64,000 bases of DNA from Bacteroides rodentium JCM 16496 (GTDB lineage Bacteria > Bacteroidota > Bacteroidia > Bacteroidales > Bacteroidaceae). A program made the position numbers and the translations under genes. The notes below the pieces were generated by a model. That model saw only the letters and a list, made by a program, of their open reading frames with translations. It was not told the DNA's origin and ran no database searches. Within the stretch, counting starts at the first letter, position 1. The number at the start of each line of letters is the position of its first letter. The stretch covers positions 1 through 64,000 of the forward strand of contig NZ_BAKJ01000018.1 in the NCBI RefSeq assembly GCF_000614125.1, given 5' to 3'. Below, piece by piece: positions 48,920-57,386 of this stretch.

Positions 48920-49742
48920 ATTCTCCTAATATTTTCAGTTCTTTGGTCAGCGGTGTGATGGCCGCGATAGATTGTTTGTATCTCAGTACATTGTCGAATA
49001 CGACATCTACGTAAAACTGATACTCCCATTCCCGTCCGATGATGGGGAGGGACTGTATTTTGGTCAGGTTGATACTGTAGAAGGACAGAATGGACAATAC
49101 TTGGGAGAGGCTTCCTTCGGTGTGGGGCAGTGTGAACACCATGCTGGCCTTGTTGACCTCCTTGCTGCGGTGCCGGTTCAGTTCATCCACCTGCCAAGGG
49201 TCGGCTACCACAAGGAAGCGGGTGAAGTTGTGCTTGTTTGTTTCGATGCCTTCCTGCAGAATCTTCATGCCGTAACGCTCTGCGGCTGCTTTGGAGCAGA
49301 TGGCAGCATGGCCTTTCAGGTTTTCTTTTTGGATGATTTCGGCACTGCGGGCGGTATCTTCGCCTTCCACCACTTTTATGCCGGGGTGCTGTCCGAGGAA
49401 TTCACGGCATTGCATCAGGGCGATGGGGTGGGAGTTGACTTCGGTAATGTCATCCCAGTCTTCATCGGGCAGGCAGACAAAACTATGGGAAATACGCAGC
49501 TTGTACTCGCCCACAATCTGTGCGCCACTTTGGCGCAATAGCTCATTGTTATGCAGCAAACTACCTGCAATGGTGTTTTCTATTGCCAGCATTCCTATGG
49601 TCTGACTGTCTTTCCGGATGGCACCGAACACGTCTTCAAAGTTGGCGCAACAGATTAACTCTATTTCTTCTCCTTCGAAGTACTTGTGTGCGGCGATGTC
49701 GTGATACGAGCCTAATGTTCCTTGAATGGCTACCTTTTTCAT
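48888..49742 (-). CDS. pheA: Prephenate dehydratase
   Basis: 284 residues. It converts prephenate to phenylpyruvate. The PDT domain (IQGTLGSYHDIAA, IENTIAGSLLHNNELL, AICSKAAAERYGM, NFTRFLVV with the Thr-Arg-Phe catalytic motif) is followed by an ACT domain (about 205-275, FTLPHTEGSLSQVLSILSFY) that should bind Phe for feedback inhibition. It is monofunctional; the mutase is fused to DAHP synthase instead. It heads the operon and lies directly after an attenuator. Confidence 0.96.
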   Translation of the reverse strand: MKKVAIQGTLGSYHDIAAHKYFEGEEIELICCANFEDVFGAIRKDSQTIGMLAIENTIAGSLLHNNELLRQSGAQIVGEYKLRISHSFVCLPDEDWDDITEVNSHPIALMQCREFLGQHPGIKVVEGEDTARSAEIIQKENLKGHAAICSKAAAERYGMKILQEGIETNKHNFTRFLVVADPWQVDELNRHRSKEVNKASMVFTLPHTEGSLSQVLSILSFYSINLTKIQSLPIIGREWEYQFYVDVVFDNVLRYKQSIAAITPLTKELKILGEYEDGKSSIQD

Positions 49743-49769
49743 TATTCTTTATTTTCTTGGTTATGCTAT

Positions 49770-49805
49770 AAAAAAAATCCCGCTTCCATACGATGGAGCG
49801 GGATT
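49770..49805 (-). terminator. Attenuator terminator of the Phe/Tyr operon
   Basis: On the - strand AATCCCGCtCCAT, loop, ATGGaAGCGGGATT, then eight T residues, ending 28 bp before the pheA start. The 5' arm TCCCGCTC can alternatively pair with GAGCGGGA in leader-peptide codons 21-23. Confidence 0.88.
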
Positions 49806-49849
49806 CTGTATATTTACTTGGTTCTCTATTCAGTCCTTAAGCATCACTG

Positions 49850-49936
49850 TCACTTGATACATACAAACTCCCGCTCTACTTTCTGGCTAAAGTAAAAGTA
49901 AAAAAAGAAGTAATATGCATAAGTAAATGACTTCAT
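49850..49936 (-). CDS. Phe/Tyr-rich attenuator leader peptide
   Basis: 28 codons: MKSFTYAYYFFFYFYF followed by SQKVEREFVCIK and TGA. Twelve of 28 residues are Phe (7) or Tyr (5), ten of them in codons 6-16. It lies between a consensus promoter and an intrinsic terminator, upstream of pheA, an aminotransferase, DAHP synthase-mutase and tyrA. Codons 21-23 contain GAGCGGGA, complementary to the 5' arm of the terminator. When charged Phe or Tyr tRNA is short, a ribosome stalled in the run would leave this segment free to pair and block the terminator; a ribosome reaching the stop would cover it and termination would follow. The peptide needs no function of its own. Confidence 0.9.
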   Translation of the reverse strand: MKSFTYAYYFFFYFYFSQKVEREFVCIK

Positions 49937-49966
49937 ACTTGTATTCTCTGTTTTTGAATTACGCGA

Positions 49967-49996
49967 CAAAAGTAATGCTTTTCTTTTATATACAAA
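49967..49996 (-). promoter_or_regulatory. Promoter of the Phe/Tyr operon
   Basis: On the - strand TTTG (49996-49993), 18 bp, TACTTTTG (49974-49967); transcription should start near 49960, about 24 bp before the leader peptide. Confidence 0.75.
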
Positions 49997-50048
49997 CAAA
50001 AAACAATGTTTTTTTTAGGGATAGTAGCAATTTAACTTATTTCCCTTT

Positions 50049-51007
50049 CTATAATCCCAGGATGTCTGTTTGTCTTCCACCCGGCTGGTTACCATATTGT
50101 CCGTTAAAGTTCTGTATTTCTTTAGGATTGAGTTCCAGTCCTTTCTTCATGTCTTCTGCCGAGCCTTCTTTGTCGCCGTTCAGCAACTTGGCACGTCCGC
50201 GCTCATGATAGGCCTCTGCGAAATTAGGGTTCAGTTCTGTGGCTTCCGTAAAGAGCTCGATGGCTTCTGTCAGCTTGTTTTGGGTGATGTAAAGCTGTCC
50301 TAAGTAGAGGAAGGCTTGTTCGTTAAAGGGATTCAACTCCGTCACTTTCCGGTAACTGCTTTCTGCTTTTTCTTTGTTTCCCGTAGCTTCTTCTATCTTT
50401 CCGCGGAGCAAGATGGCACTTTCGTCTTCCGGGTCTTGTGCCAGAATGGCGTCTATGTCTTCCATCGCTTCCTTATATTGTTGCATTTGTGCCAGAGCTT
50501 CGGCACGTAGCAGGCGTGCCTCGGTGAAGTCGTCCTTCAGTACGATGGCTTTCGTGAGGTGGGCAATGCACATGATGCCGTCGCCCCGGCCATTGTCTGC
50601 TTTGCCCAGCAGGTAGTGTGCCATGCGTTGCCCTCTTCTATTTCGATAGCTTTCTTTGCTGCTCCTGCCATGGCGGGATAGTCTTCCTGCATGTAGCATA
50701 CGTTGGCCAGACTGAGGTAGGTGGAGGTATGTTCCGGCTCTATTTCGGTCATACGCTGCAGCAGCTTGTGTGCCTCGTCCAGTTCGTTGGTCTGGGTGTA
50801 GACTTGGGCAAGGTAGCCCATGGTCTCAAAGTCTTCCTGAATGGCGAGGGCTTCCGTGAAGCATTTGATGGCGTAGTCTGTACGGCCCATGCGTTGTGCA
50901 CGCATACCGTCATACTTGAATATCTCAAAATTCTTCTGCTCGTTTTTTTGTTTCTCATCGGCGGGGTTGGCAGACTTGCCGGTGAAGAAAGATTTAAAGA
51001 ATCCCAT
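50049..51007 (-). CDS. TPR-repeat protein (one frame break)
   Basis: About 319 residues after repair. A short Lys/Glu-rich N-terminus is followed by about seven tetratricopeptide repeats (A-I-K-C-F-T-E-A-L, L-A-Q-V-Y, A-F-L-Y-L-G-Q-L-Y, A-Y-H-E-R-G-R-A-K-L). There is no signal peptide, so it is probably a cytoplasmic scaffold. The frame breaks at about 50623; one added base joins IEEGNA to MAHYLLGKADNG. Partner unknown. Confidence 0.85.
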
Positions 51008-51107
51008 AGGTGATTAAAAATTAAAGAATTAAAAATTAAAAAGGAAAAGGAGGGGCATGGCTGATAAGAGATGTTCCTCTTAGCGGCAGGACATTCTTTT
51101 CCAACGG

Positions 51108-51115
51108 CAAAAGTA
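51108..51115 (-). promoter_or_regulatory. -7 box of the TPR gene
   Basis: TACTTTTG on the - strand, 5 bp beyond the recQ stop and about 100 bp before the TPR start. Confidence 0.5.
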
Positions 51116-51120
51116 ATGAA

Positions 51121-53100
51121 TTATTTTTTGATTTGAAGCATTCCGTTGACAGCAATTACTTTGCCTTCGTCCAACAATTCATGTAACACATCGATGAGCA
51201 TGTTTTTATCGTCCGGTATCTGCTCTGCCAAAGTGGCTGGAGTTTGTTGTTTATCAGATAGGGCTTGAAGAATCTTTTCAGAAAGTTCCTTTTCCGAAAG
51301 GTGCCCGGAAGGTTTCTTGTTCTTCAGGCTGATGCAGGTATCACATTGTCCGCAGTCGTGTTCGTTTTGCTCTCCGAAATAGTGCAGTAAAATACGGCTG
51401 CGGCACACTGTGTCATTGGTGACGTAATCCAGCATGGCACTTATGCGTTTCTCATATCGCTCTTTGCGTTCCTCGTACACGGCGGGAGAGATTTGCAGGT
51501 GGCGCATTTCAACCCTCTCGCGCGTGTATATTATATATGGTGTCTTTTTGCGGGGGATGTAACTGACGATACGCAGCTTGGCTAGGTGGATGAGCTGTTC
51601 ATACACTTGCCGGCGTGTGAGTCCGGTGCGTATGGCCAGTGAATCTTCATTGATGAAAGCATAATCTGTGAAGACCCCGGTATAGGAACGGAGAATGGTT
51701 TGGATGAGTTTGTCCATGTCTTCGCCGAGTTCCCTCAGTCTGTAAAGTTCGTCCCGACGGATAGTGAACAGTAGCCGGGATGCATTGTCTTGTTCGTCTG
51801 TATATTCCAGATATCCCGCTTGTGTCAGAATCTTCAAGGCACTGTCCACGGGAACGGGGAAGTACTTGAACTTTCGGCAAAAGTCCTCGATATTGAACTC
51901 GCGTACACAGCCTTGCCCGTCGCCCATTGCCATCTGGTAATAGTATTGGAGATGCTCATATACTTCCTTTATATATTCTTTTTCAGGAAAGGTGTCGGGA
52001 ATGCGTTTGTGCAGTGTTGCCTTGTCCGACTTGGCGTAAAGGACGACCGCGTAGGCTTTTTGTCCGTCCCTTCCGGCACGTCCTGCTTCCTGGAAGTAGG
52101 CTTCTATGGAATCGGGCAGATCCATGTGGATGACAATCCGTACATCCGGTTTGTCGATACCCATACCGAATGCATTGGTGGCAACCATGACACGGCTTTC
52201 TCCTGTTTGCCAGCGTTGTTGGCGGATGTCCTTGGTGGCGTCATCCAGTCCGGCATGGTAGAAGTCGGCGGTGATGTCTTCGTTGTGCAGCAGTTCGGTG
52301 ATTTCCTTGGTGCGGCGGCGGTTGCGCACATAGATGATGGCGCTTCCGGGCATACGGCGCAGGATGTGCAACAGCTCTCCCGTCTTATTTTCCGTCTTGC
52401 GGACGATATAGGCGAGATTTTTGCGTTCGAAACTCATGCGGAACACATTTTCCTTACGGAAATGCAGGCGGGCCTGGATGTCTTTCACCACTTCCGGAGT
52501 GGCGGTGGCTGTCAGTGCCAGCACGGGTACACCGGGTAACAGTGTGCGTATCTCGGCTATCTTCAGATAGGCAGGACGGAAATCGTAACCCCATTGCGAT
52601 ATGCAGTGGCTTTCGTCTACCGTAATCATACTGATTTTCATCTTCTGCAGTTTGGTGCGGAAGATTTCAGTATCGAGCCTTTCGGGGGAGATATAGAGGA
52701 ACTTGAAATTGCCGAATATACAGTTCTCCAATGTGACGATGATTTCCTGCCTGCTCATGCCCGAGTAGATGGCAAGCGCCTTGATTCCCCGCTTTTTCAG
52801 GTTTTGTACCTGGTCTTTCATGAGGGCAATCAACGGAGTGATGACTAGGCAAAGTCCTTCCTGGGCAAGCGCCGGAACTTGGAAAGTGATGGATTTTCCT
52901 CCTCCCGTGGGCATTAGTCCCAAAGTGTCCCGTCCCTCGCCGATGCTGTTGATGATGTCTTCCTGGATTCCCCGGAAGGTATCGTATCCCCAGTATTGCT
53001 TCAAGAGCCTCACCCCCAACCCACCCCCTCCGGCTCCCCCGTTATCGGGGGAGGGCAATCCCGTAGGGAGAGGAGTTTTGAAGTTACTACTGCTGCTCAT
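51121..53100 (-). CDS. recQ: ATP-dependent DNA helicase RecQ
   Basis: 659 residues as drawn. Motifs: YWGYDTFRGIQEDII, MPTGGGKSITFQ (Walker A), VDESHCISQWGYDFRP (DExH), LTATATPEVV, then VATNAFGMGIDKPDVR, QEAGRAGRDG, a zinc-binding cluster C…C-GQC-DTC, a winged helix and a C-terminal domain. It unwinds recombination and fork intermediates. Oddity: residues about 9-30 (TPLPTGLPSPDNGGAGGGGLG) are translated from a G/C-rich repeat (52999-53080) and precede the usual start of the helicase core. Either the repeat was inserted in frame or the real start is later, although no ATG lies between the repeat and the core. Confidence 0.95.
   Translation of the reverse strand: MSSSSNFKTPLPTGLPSPDNGGAGGGGLGVRLLKQYWGYDTFRGIQEDIINSIGEGRDTLGLMPTGGGKSITFQVPALAQEGLCLVITPLIALMKDQVQNLKKRGIKALAIYSGMSRQEIIVTLENCIFGNFKFLYISPERLDTEIFRTKLQKMKISMITVDESHCISQWGYDFRPAYLKIAEIRTLLPGVPVLALTATATPEVVKDIQARLHFRKENVFRMSFERKNLAYIVRKTENKTGELLHILRRMPGSAIIYVRNRRRTKEITELLHNEDITADFYHAGLDDATKDIRQQRWQTGESRVMVATNAFGMGIDKPDVRIVIHMDLPDSIEAYFQEAGRAGRDGQKAYAVVLYAKSDKATLHKRIPDTFPEKEYIKEVYEHLQYYYQMAMGDGQGCVREFNIEDFCRKFKYFPVPVDSALKILTQAGYLEYTDEQDNASRLLFTIRRDELYRLRELGEDMDKLIQTILRSYTGVFTDYAFINEDSLAIRTGLTRRQVYEQLIHLAKLRIVSYIPRKKTPYIIYTRERVEMRHLQISPAVYEERKERYEKRISAMLDYVTNDTVCRSRILLHYFGEQNEHDCGQCDTCISLKNKKPSGHLSEKELSEKILQALSDKQQTPATLAEQIPDDKNMLIDVLHELLDEGKVIAVNGMLQIKK
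52999..53080. repeat. G/C-rich repeat element inside the recQ 5' end
   Basis: On the - strand CTCTCCC…CCCTCCCCC, loop GATAAC, GGGGGAG…GGAGGGGGTGGG…GGGGGTGAGG. Five or more G-runs make it a G-quadruplex candidate. It shares CCCCTCC-loop-GGGGGAG and the TTGGGGGTGAGGCTCTT-like tail with 53239-53280. Confidence 0.75.
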
Positions 53101-53238
53101 GGTCTTATTGAACTTTCTTGCTACTTCTTATCGTTGAATTGATATTCTTTCCTTCTCTATGCTAATAGTAGTGATTACTTATCTTATAGCATCAACCAAT
53201 TTTCATCATTTCCTTAATATAAGGAGACTATTCTTATT

Positions 53239-53280
53239 CCCCTCCTGTGGGGGAGGGGTTAGGGGAGAGGCTTTTAATTC
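53239..53280. repeat. G/C-rich repeat element between recQ and recJ
   Basis: CCCCTCC, TGT, GGGGGAGGGG, then TTAGGGGAGAGGCTTTT. Four G-runs within 25 bp on the + strand. It overlaps the last codons of recJ. Confidence 0.75.
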
Positions 53281-54986
53281 GGCTTTATGTCTTCAATCTG
53301 CAACTGCACTTCACCCCTCTTATGCGTATTCTCCTCAATGGAATAGCAGATGTCGAAGGAACGTTTGGTCTTGATGAAGCGTACGTGGGAGCTTTGCCCG
53401 AAAGCGATGCCGTTCATCACATTGTTCGATTTATTATCCACCAGTTCCAGCTTGATATGTTCCTGGTCGCGTCCTACGACTTTGCTGGTACCATAATCAT
53501 AGACATTGTGCGTACAGAAAATGGGTTTGGCATTGTCCGGCCCGAATGGATTGAATTTCTTCAGGTCGCTGAAGAATTTCGGAGTGATGTCTCTGAAATC
53601 AATCTCGGCATTGATGTCGATGACGGCGCATGTCTGTTCCGGCAGTATGTTTTGTGATACGAACTCTTCAAAACGTTCGATAAAGGCCGGTACATTTTCC
53701 ACCTTCATGGAAAGACCGGCGGCGTAGGTATGACCTCCGAAGTTTTCCAAAAGGTCGCGGCAGTATTCAATGGCTTTGTAGACATCGAATCCGGAGACGG
53801 AACGGGCAGAACCGGTTGCCATGTCATCCGTACGCGTCAGCACTACTGCCGGGCGGTAATAGATTTCCGTCAGCCGGGAGGCTACGATGCCGATGACACC
53901 TTTATGCCAGTCTTCATTGTACAATACAATGGACCGGCGGTCGGCAAGTCCATCCAAATCGGCCACAATCTTATTGGCTTCTTCGGTCATGGTCTTGTCC
54001 AAGTCCTTGCGGGTCTCGTTGTATTGGTTGATTTGTCCGGCTTTCTCCAAGGCAAGAGAAAAATCTTTTTCGGTAAGCAGGTCAACGGCTTCTTTCCCGT
54101 TCTGGATACGTCCGGAGGCATTGATGCGGGGACCTATTTTGAATACAATGTCACTGACGGTGATGTCCTTGTCCGTCAGTCCGCAGACATCAATGATGGC
54201 TTTCAGACCTACACTGGGATTGCTGTTCAATTGTTTTAGGCCGTGGTAGGCAAGGATACGGTTTTCACCCATAATGGTACAATATCCGATGCGATGCTGA
54301 CGGCGCAAAGGTCCAATAGGGGAATCAGGTGATGGAACTCGATGCCATTGTTAATGGCAAATGCCTGCATGAACTTAAAACCTACACCGCATCCGGACAG
54401 ATGCTCGTATGGATAAGTGTTGTCTTCCCGTTTGGCATTCAGAATGGCTACGGCAGGGGGCAGTACATCATCGGGGACATGGTGGTCGCAGATGATGAAA
54501 TCAATGCCTTTCTCCTTGGCGTATGTGATTTCTTCGACGGCTTTGATACCGCAGTCCAATACAATAATCAAGCCCACACCACTCTCTGCGGCATAGTCTA
54601 CTCCTTGGACTGAAACTCCATACCCCTCATTGTAACGGTCGGGGATATAGTAGTCGATGTTCGAATAGAACTGTTGGATAAACTTGTAGACCAATGCCAC
54701 AGCCGTGGTACCGTCTACGTCATAATCTCCGTAAACAAGAATGCGCTCTTTCTTTCCCATTGCCTTGTTCAGGCGCTCTACGGCTATATCCATATCCTTC
54801 ATCAGGAATGGGTCGTATAAGTCCGGTAGTTGGGGGCGGAAAAACTTCCGGGCATCCGCTGCCGTTGTTATTCCCCGCTCCACCAGCAATTTTCCCAATA
54901 TTGGCTAATTCCCAATTCTTGGGCCAGTTGTTGGCTTGCTTCTGCCTGTTCGGGTGTAATGGTTGATAATTCCATTTGTGAGTCAT
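53274..54986 (-). CDS. recJ: Single-stranded-DNA-specific exonuclease RecJ (three frame breaks)
   Basis: About 571 residues after repair, from the ATG at 54986 (MTHKWNYQ). It is a 5'-3' ssDNA exonuclease in recombination and mismatch repair. DHH-family motifs are intact: VYGDYDVDGTTA, VLDCGIKA, CDHHVPDD, then KIGPRINASGRI and GGHTYAAGLS in the DHHA1 domain. Breaks at about 54961 (joins KWNYQP to ITPEQAEASQQLA), 54902 (joins ELGIS to PILGKLLVERG) and 54277 (joins ASDIVP to IMGENRILAYHG) each need one base. Three independent one-base losses in an otherwise conserved gene argue for sequence errors. Confidence 0.9.
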
Positions 54987-55150
54987 TTTATATATTATTT
55001 TTTCTTTTTCTATCTCAAGATGTTGGGGAAGCAGGGGGCCAATACGTGCACTTTTCTCCAACAAGGTGTAAAGGTATGAAAAACTCTTGAAACGGAGGTG
55101 AATTCTGCGGAAAAACTTTATAAGTATATGTATTCTCCACTAAAAAACTT

Positions 55151-55158
55151 TATTTTTG
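55151..55158 (+). promoter_or_regulatory. -7 box of yaaA
   Basis: TATTTTTG, 22 bp before the ATG. Confidence 0.5.
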
Positions 55159-55180
55159 TATCCATCAAAAAAATATTGCT

Positions 55181-55954
55181 ATGCTTGTTTTTATCTCTTG
55201 TGCAAAGACCATGGCGGCGCGCTGCTCTGTTGCCGTGCCCGAAGTCACAGTCCCGAAATTCGAAGCGGAGGCTGTGCGGAATGCGTTGGAAATGTCGCAG
55301 TATTCAGTATCTGAATTGGGAAGGCTTCTTCGGGTGAATACCCAAATTGCTGCCGAGAACCGTTTGCGTTTCCATGATTTCTGCTCGGAGGAGAATCGTC
55401 CGATGCCGGCCGTTTGCGCCTACACGGGAGCTGTTTTTAAACGCATTTTTCCGGAGGATTTCTCGGCGGAGGATTTTCGTTATGCGCAAGAACATCTGCG
55501 CATCACTTCTTTTCTTTATGGGTTGCTTCGCCCGCTGGACGGTATCAGACCCTATCGCTTGGAAGGAGATGTCCGCCTGCCCGAAAAAGGTGGAATATCC
55601 GTGTTTGATTATTGGAAACCTTTGTTGACGGATTACTTCATAGAGGAAATTAAAGACTGTGGCGGTGTTCTCATTAATTTGGCAAGTGCCGAAATGAAAA
55701 ATTTGTTTGACTGGAAGCGGGTGGAGCAAGAGGTGCGCGTCATTACGCCCGAGTTTCAAGTCTGGAAGGACGGCCGGCCGAAGACTGTCGTCATCTACGC
55801 CAAGATGTGTCGCGGAGAGATGACGCGTTTCATTGTCAAGAACCGTCTGGAGTGTCCTGAGGAGTTGAAATCCTTTTCTTGGGAGGGCTTCGTCTGGGAT
55901 GAGATACGCAGTACGGAGAATGTATGGCATTTTTCGTCAGGTACATCTGTGTAA
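55181..55954 (+). CDS. yaaA: YaaA-family peroxide stress protein
   Basis: 257 residues. Family hallmarks: ISCAKTM at the start, AYTGAVFKRI, RITSFLYGLLRPLDGIRPYRLEGDVRLP, FDYWKPLLTDYF, LINLASAEMKNLFDW and YAKMCRGEMTRFI. In Escherichia coli YaaA limits free iron and protects DNA under peroxide. Here it sits alone after recJ on the opposite strand. Protein length matches the family. Confidence 0.95.
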   Translation: MLVFISCAKTMAARCSVAVPEVTVPKFEAEAVRNALEMSQYSVSELGRLLRVNTQIAAENRLRFHDFCSEENRPMPAVCAYTGAVFKRIFPEDFSAEDFRYAQEHLRITSFLYGLLRPLDGIRPYRLEGDVRLPEKGGISVFDYWKPLLTDYFIEEIKDCGGVLINLASAEMKNLFDWKRVEQEVRVITPEFQVWKDGRPKTVVIYAKMCRGEMTRFIVKNRLECPEELKSFSWEGFVWDEIRSTENVWHFSSGTSV

Positions 55955-55980
55955 CCCGTTGGCAGAATTGAACGATGTGG

Positions 55981-56118
55981 GAAAACCGAGAAACAGAACA
56001 TTTTCCTATCTGCTCCCTATCTGCTCCCTACCTGCTCCCTATCAGGTCTCTCTATATATACACGGAGCAGATAGGGGGAAAATAGGAGCAGGTAGGCGGA
56101 AAACCGAAAAACAGAACA
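55981..56118. repeat. 11-bp tandem repeats in an inverted frame, flanked by 20-bp direct repeats
   Basis: CTATCTGCTCC-type units start at 56006, 56017, 56028 and 56039 (11-bp steps). Inverted copies GGAGCAGATAGG and GGAGCAGGTAGG start at 56064 and 56085. The whole is bracketed by GAAAACCGAGAAACAGAACA (55981-56000) and a near-identical copy (56099-56118). Confidence 0.85.
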
Positions 56119-56176
56119 AAAATGTAATGAAAAGGTACGCTACGTTTAGCTCGGATGTTGCTATATGCCGCTTTGG

Positions 56177-56215
56177 ATGTTTGCGCAAAATGAAGAACTA
56201 AATACGTAATTTGGG
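56177..56215 (+). promoter_or_regulatory. Conserved upstream element with TTTGCGCAAA palindrome (copy 1)
   Basis: About 37 bp nearly identical to 57274-57310. The perfect palindrome TTTGCGCAAA (56180-56189) is followed after 20 bp by TTTG (56210-56213). Confidence 0.7.
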
Positions 56216-56238
56216 ATGGGAGGAAAGAATGAACCCTC

Positions 56239-56246
56239 TATATTTG
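56239..56246 (+). promoter_or_regulatory. -7 box of the PI-PLC gene
   Basis: TATATTTG, 28 bp before the start; TTTG at 56210 is 25 bp upstream, longer than usual. Confidence 0.5.
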
Positions 56247-56274
56247 CATACGGTAAACTTAAAAGCAATATACT

Positions 56275-57264
56275 ATGAAGAGAAACGGATTAAGAGCAGT
56301 TGTTGCATTGGCTTTGACCATATTTCTATTGAATGCTCCGGTTTGTGCTACAACCTCCGGATTGCAGGATACTTGTGCAGAGGCGGGGGGTGAGACTGTG
56401 CTGCAGCCGGAGTGGATGAGGATTCTCCATGATACGCTTCCTATATGTAAGATTTCCATTCCCGGTTCACACGATAGCGGTAGCATCAAAGGAGGGCGTA
56501 TGTTGAAAACGCAAGCAACAGATATTCCTGCCCAATTGCAACAAGGCATCCGTGCTTTCGATATCCGTTTGGAAAAAAAGGATAATAAATTGGGGGTGTT
56601 TCACAGCCATGCCTTTCAGGATATATATTGGGAAGATGATGTTTTACCTGCTTTTATACACTTTCTGCAAACATATCCTTCTGAGACTTTGATTGTTTCC
56701 TTGAAAAAGGAAGGAGGAGAATTGCGGGATTATGCTTCTCTGCTGTCCGCTTCTTTAAGCAGCCCTGAGTATCAAAGTTATTTCGTGATGGACTTTCGCC
56801 CTGAACTGACGCTGAAAGATTGCCGTGGAAAGATTCTTTTCCTGCATAGAGATCATGCTATGGATAATTATCCTGGAGCAGCGTGTGTAGGTTGGGAGGA
56901 TGACAGTACTTGCCTGCTCACTCTTCGTAATAAAGATGGTAAGGAAGGGGCGGTTCTGCTCGAAGATGAATATCAATATGAATCGGGTGAAGAGGCCGGG
57001 CGGAAAGTAGAAACCTGCATCCGCAACCTCGACAATGTATCTGCCGAGCCGGCCTCTTCGCGTCGGTGGGGGATTACTTTCGTAAGTGCTACCGGGCTTC
57101 CTTCGGGAACTCCTAAAGCCTTTGCCGATAAGGTGAACAAACCGGTTGCCGACTATTTGAGGAAAGGGGGAAGGCGGATTTGCGGCATTGTCTTCATCGA
57201 TTTTGTGGGCAAGCCGGACGGAAAGGCATTAGTGGCGTATTTGATAAACAGCAACCGCCTTTGA
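56275..57264 (+). CDS. Phosphatidylinositol-specific phospholipase C-type (PLC-X) protein
   Basis: 329 residues. A signal peptide (about 1-25) predicts export. The PLC-like phosphodiesterase X region starts at about residue 50 with the first catalytic His in ISIPGSHDSGS; the second lies in GVFHSHAF, and IRAFDIRLEKKD and ETLIVSLKKE fit the barrel strands. Bacterial PI-PLCs cleave phosphatidylinositol or GPI anchors to cyclic inositol phosphate. Related PLCX proteins with other substrates exist, so the substrate is open. It is flanked by two copies of a conserved element, the second of which precedes the ROK gene. Confidence 0.88.
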   Translation: MKRNGLRAVVALALTIFLLNAPVCATTSGLQDTCAEAGGETVLQPEWMRILHDTLPICKISIPGSHDSGSIKGGRMLKTQATDIPAQLQQGIRAFDIRLEKKDNKLGVFHSHAFQDIYWEDDVLPAFIHFLQTYPSETLIVSLKKEGGELRDYASLLSASLSSPEYQSYFVMDFRPELTLKDCRGKILFLHRDHAMDNYPGAACVGWEDDSTCLLTLRNKDGKEGAVLLEDEYQYESGEEAGRKVETCIRNLDNVSAEPASSRRWGITFVSATGLPSGTPKAFADKVNKPVADYLRKGGRRICGIVFIDFVGKPDGKALVAYLINSNRL

Positions 57265-57273
57265 GAAGAGGCA

Positions 57274-57310
57274 ATGTTTGCGCAAAATGAGGATTAATAT
57301 GCGCAATTTG
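57274..57310 (+). promoter_or_regulatory. Conserved upstream element with TTTGCGCAAA palindrome (copy 2)
   Basis: TTTGCGCAAA at 57277-57286, then TTTG at 57307-57310, the same 20-bp spacing as copy 1. Confidence 0.7.
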
Positions 57311-57314
57311 CTGT

Positions 57315-57344
57315 TTTGTCGATTTCCCAATTTCATTAATTTTG
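57315..57344 (+). promoter_or_regulatory. Promoter of the ROK-susCD transcript
   Basis: TTTG (57315-57318), 18 bp, TAATTTTG (57337-57344); the ATG follows 42 bp later. Confidence 0.6.
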
Positions 57345-57386
57345 TAATTAGAATTAAGAAACCTGTATAATCATATACTATATACT

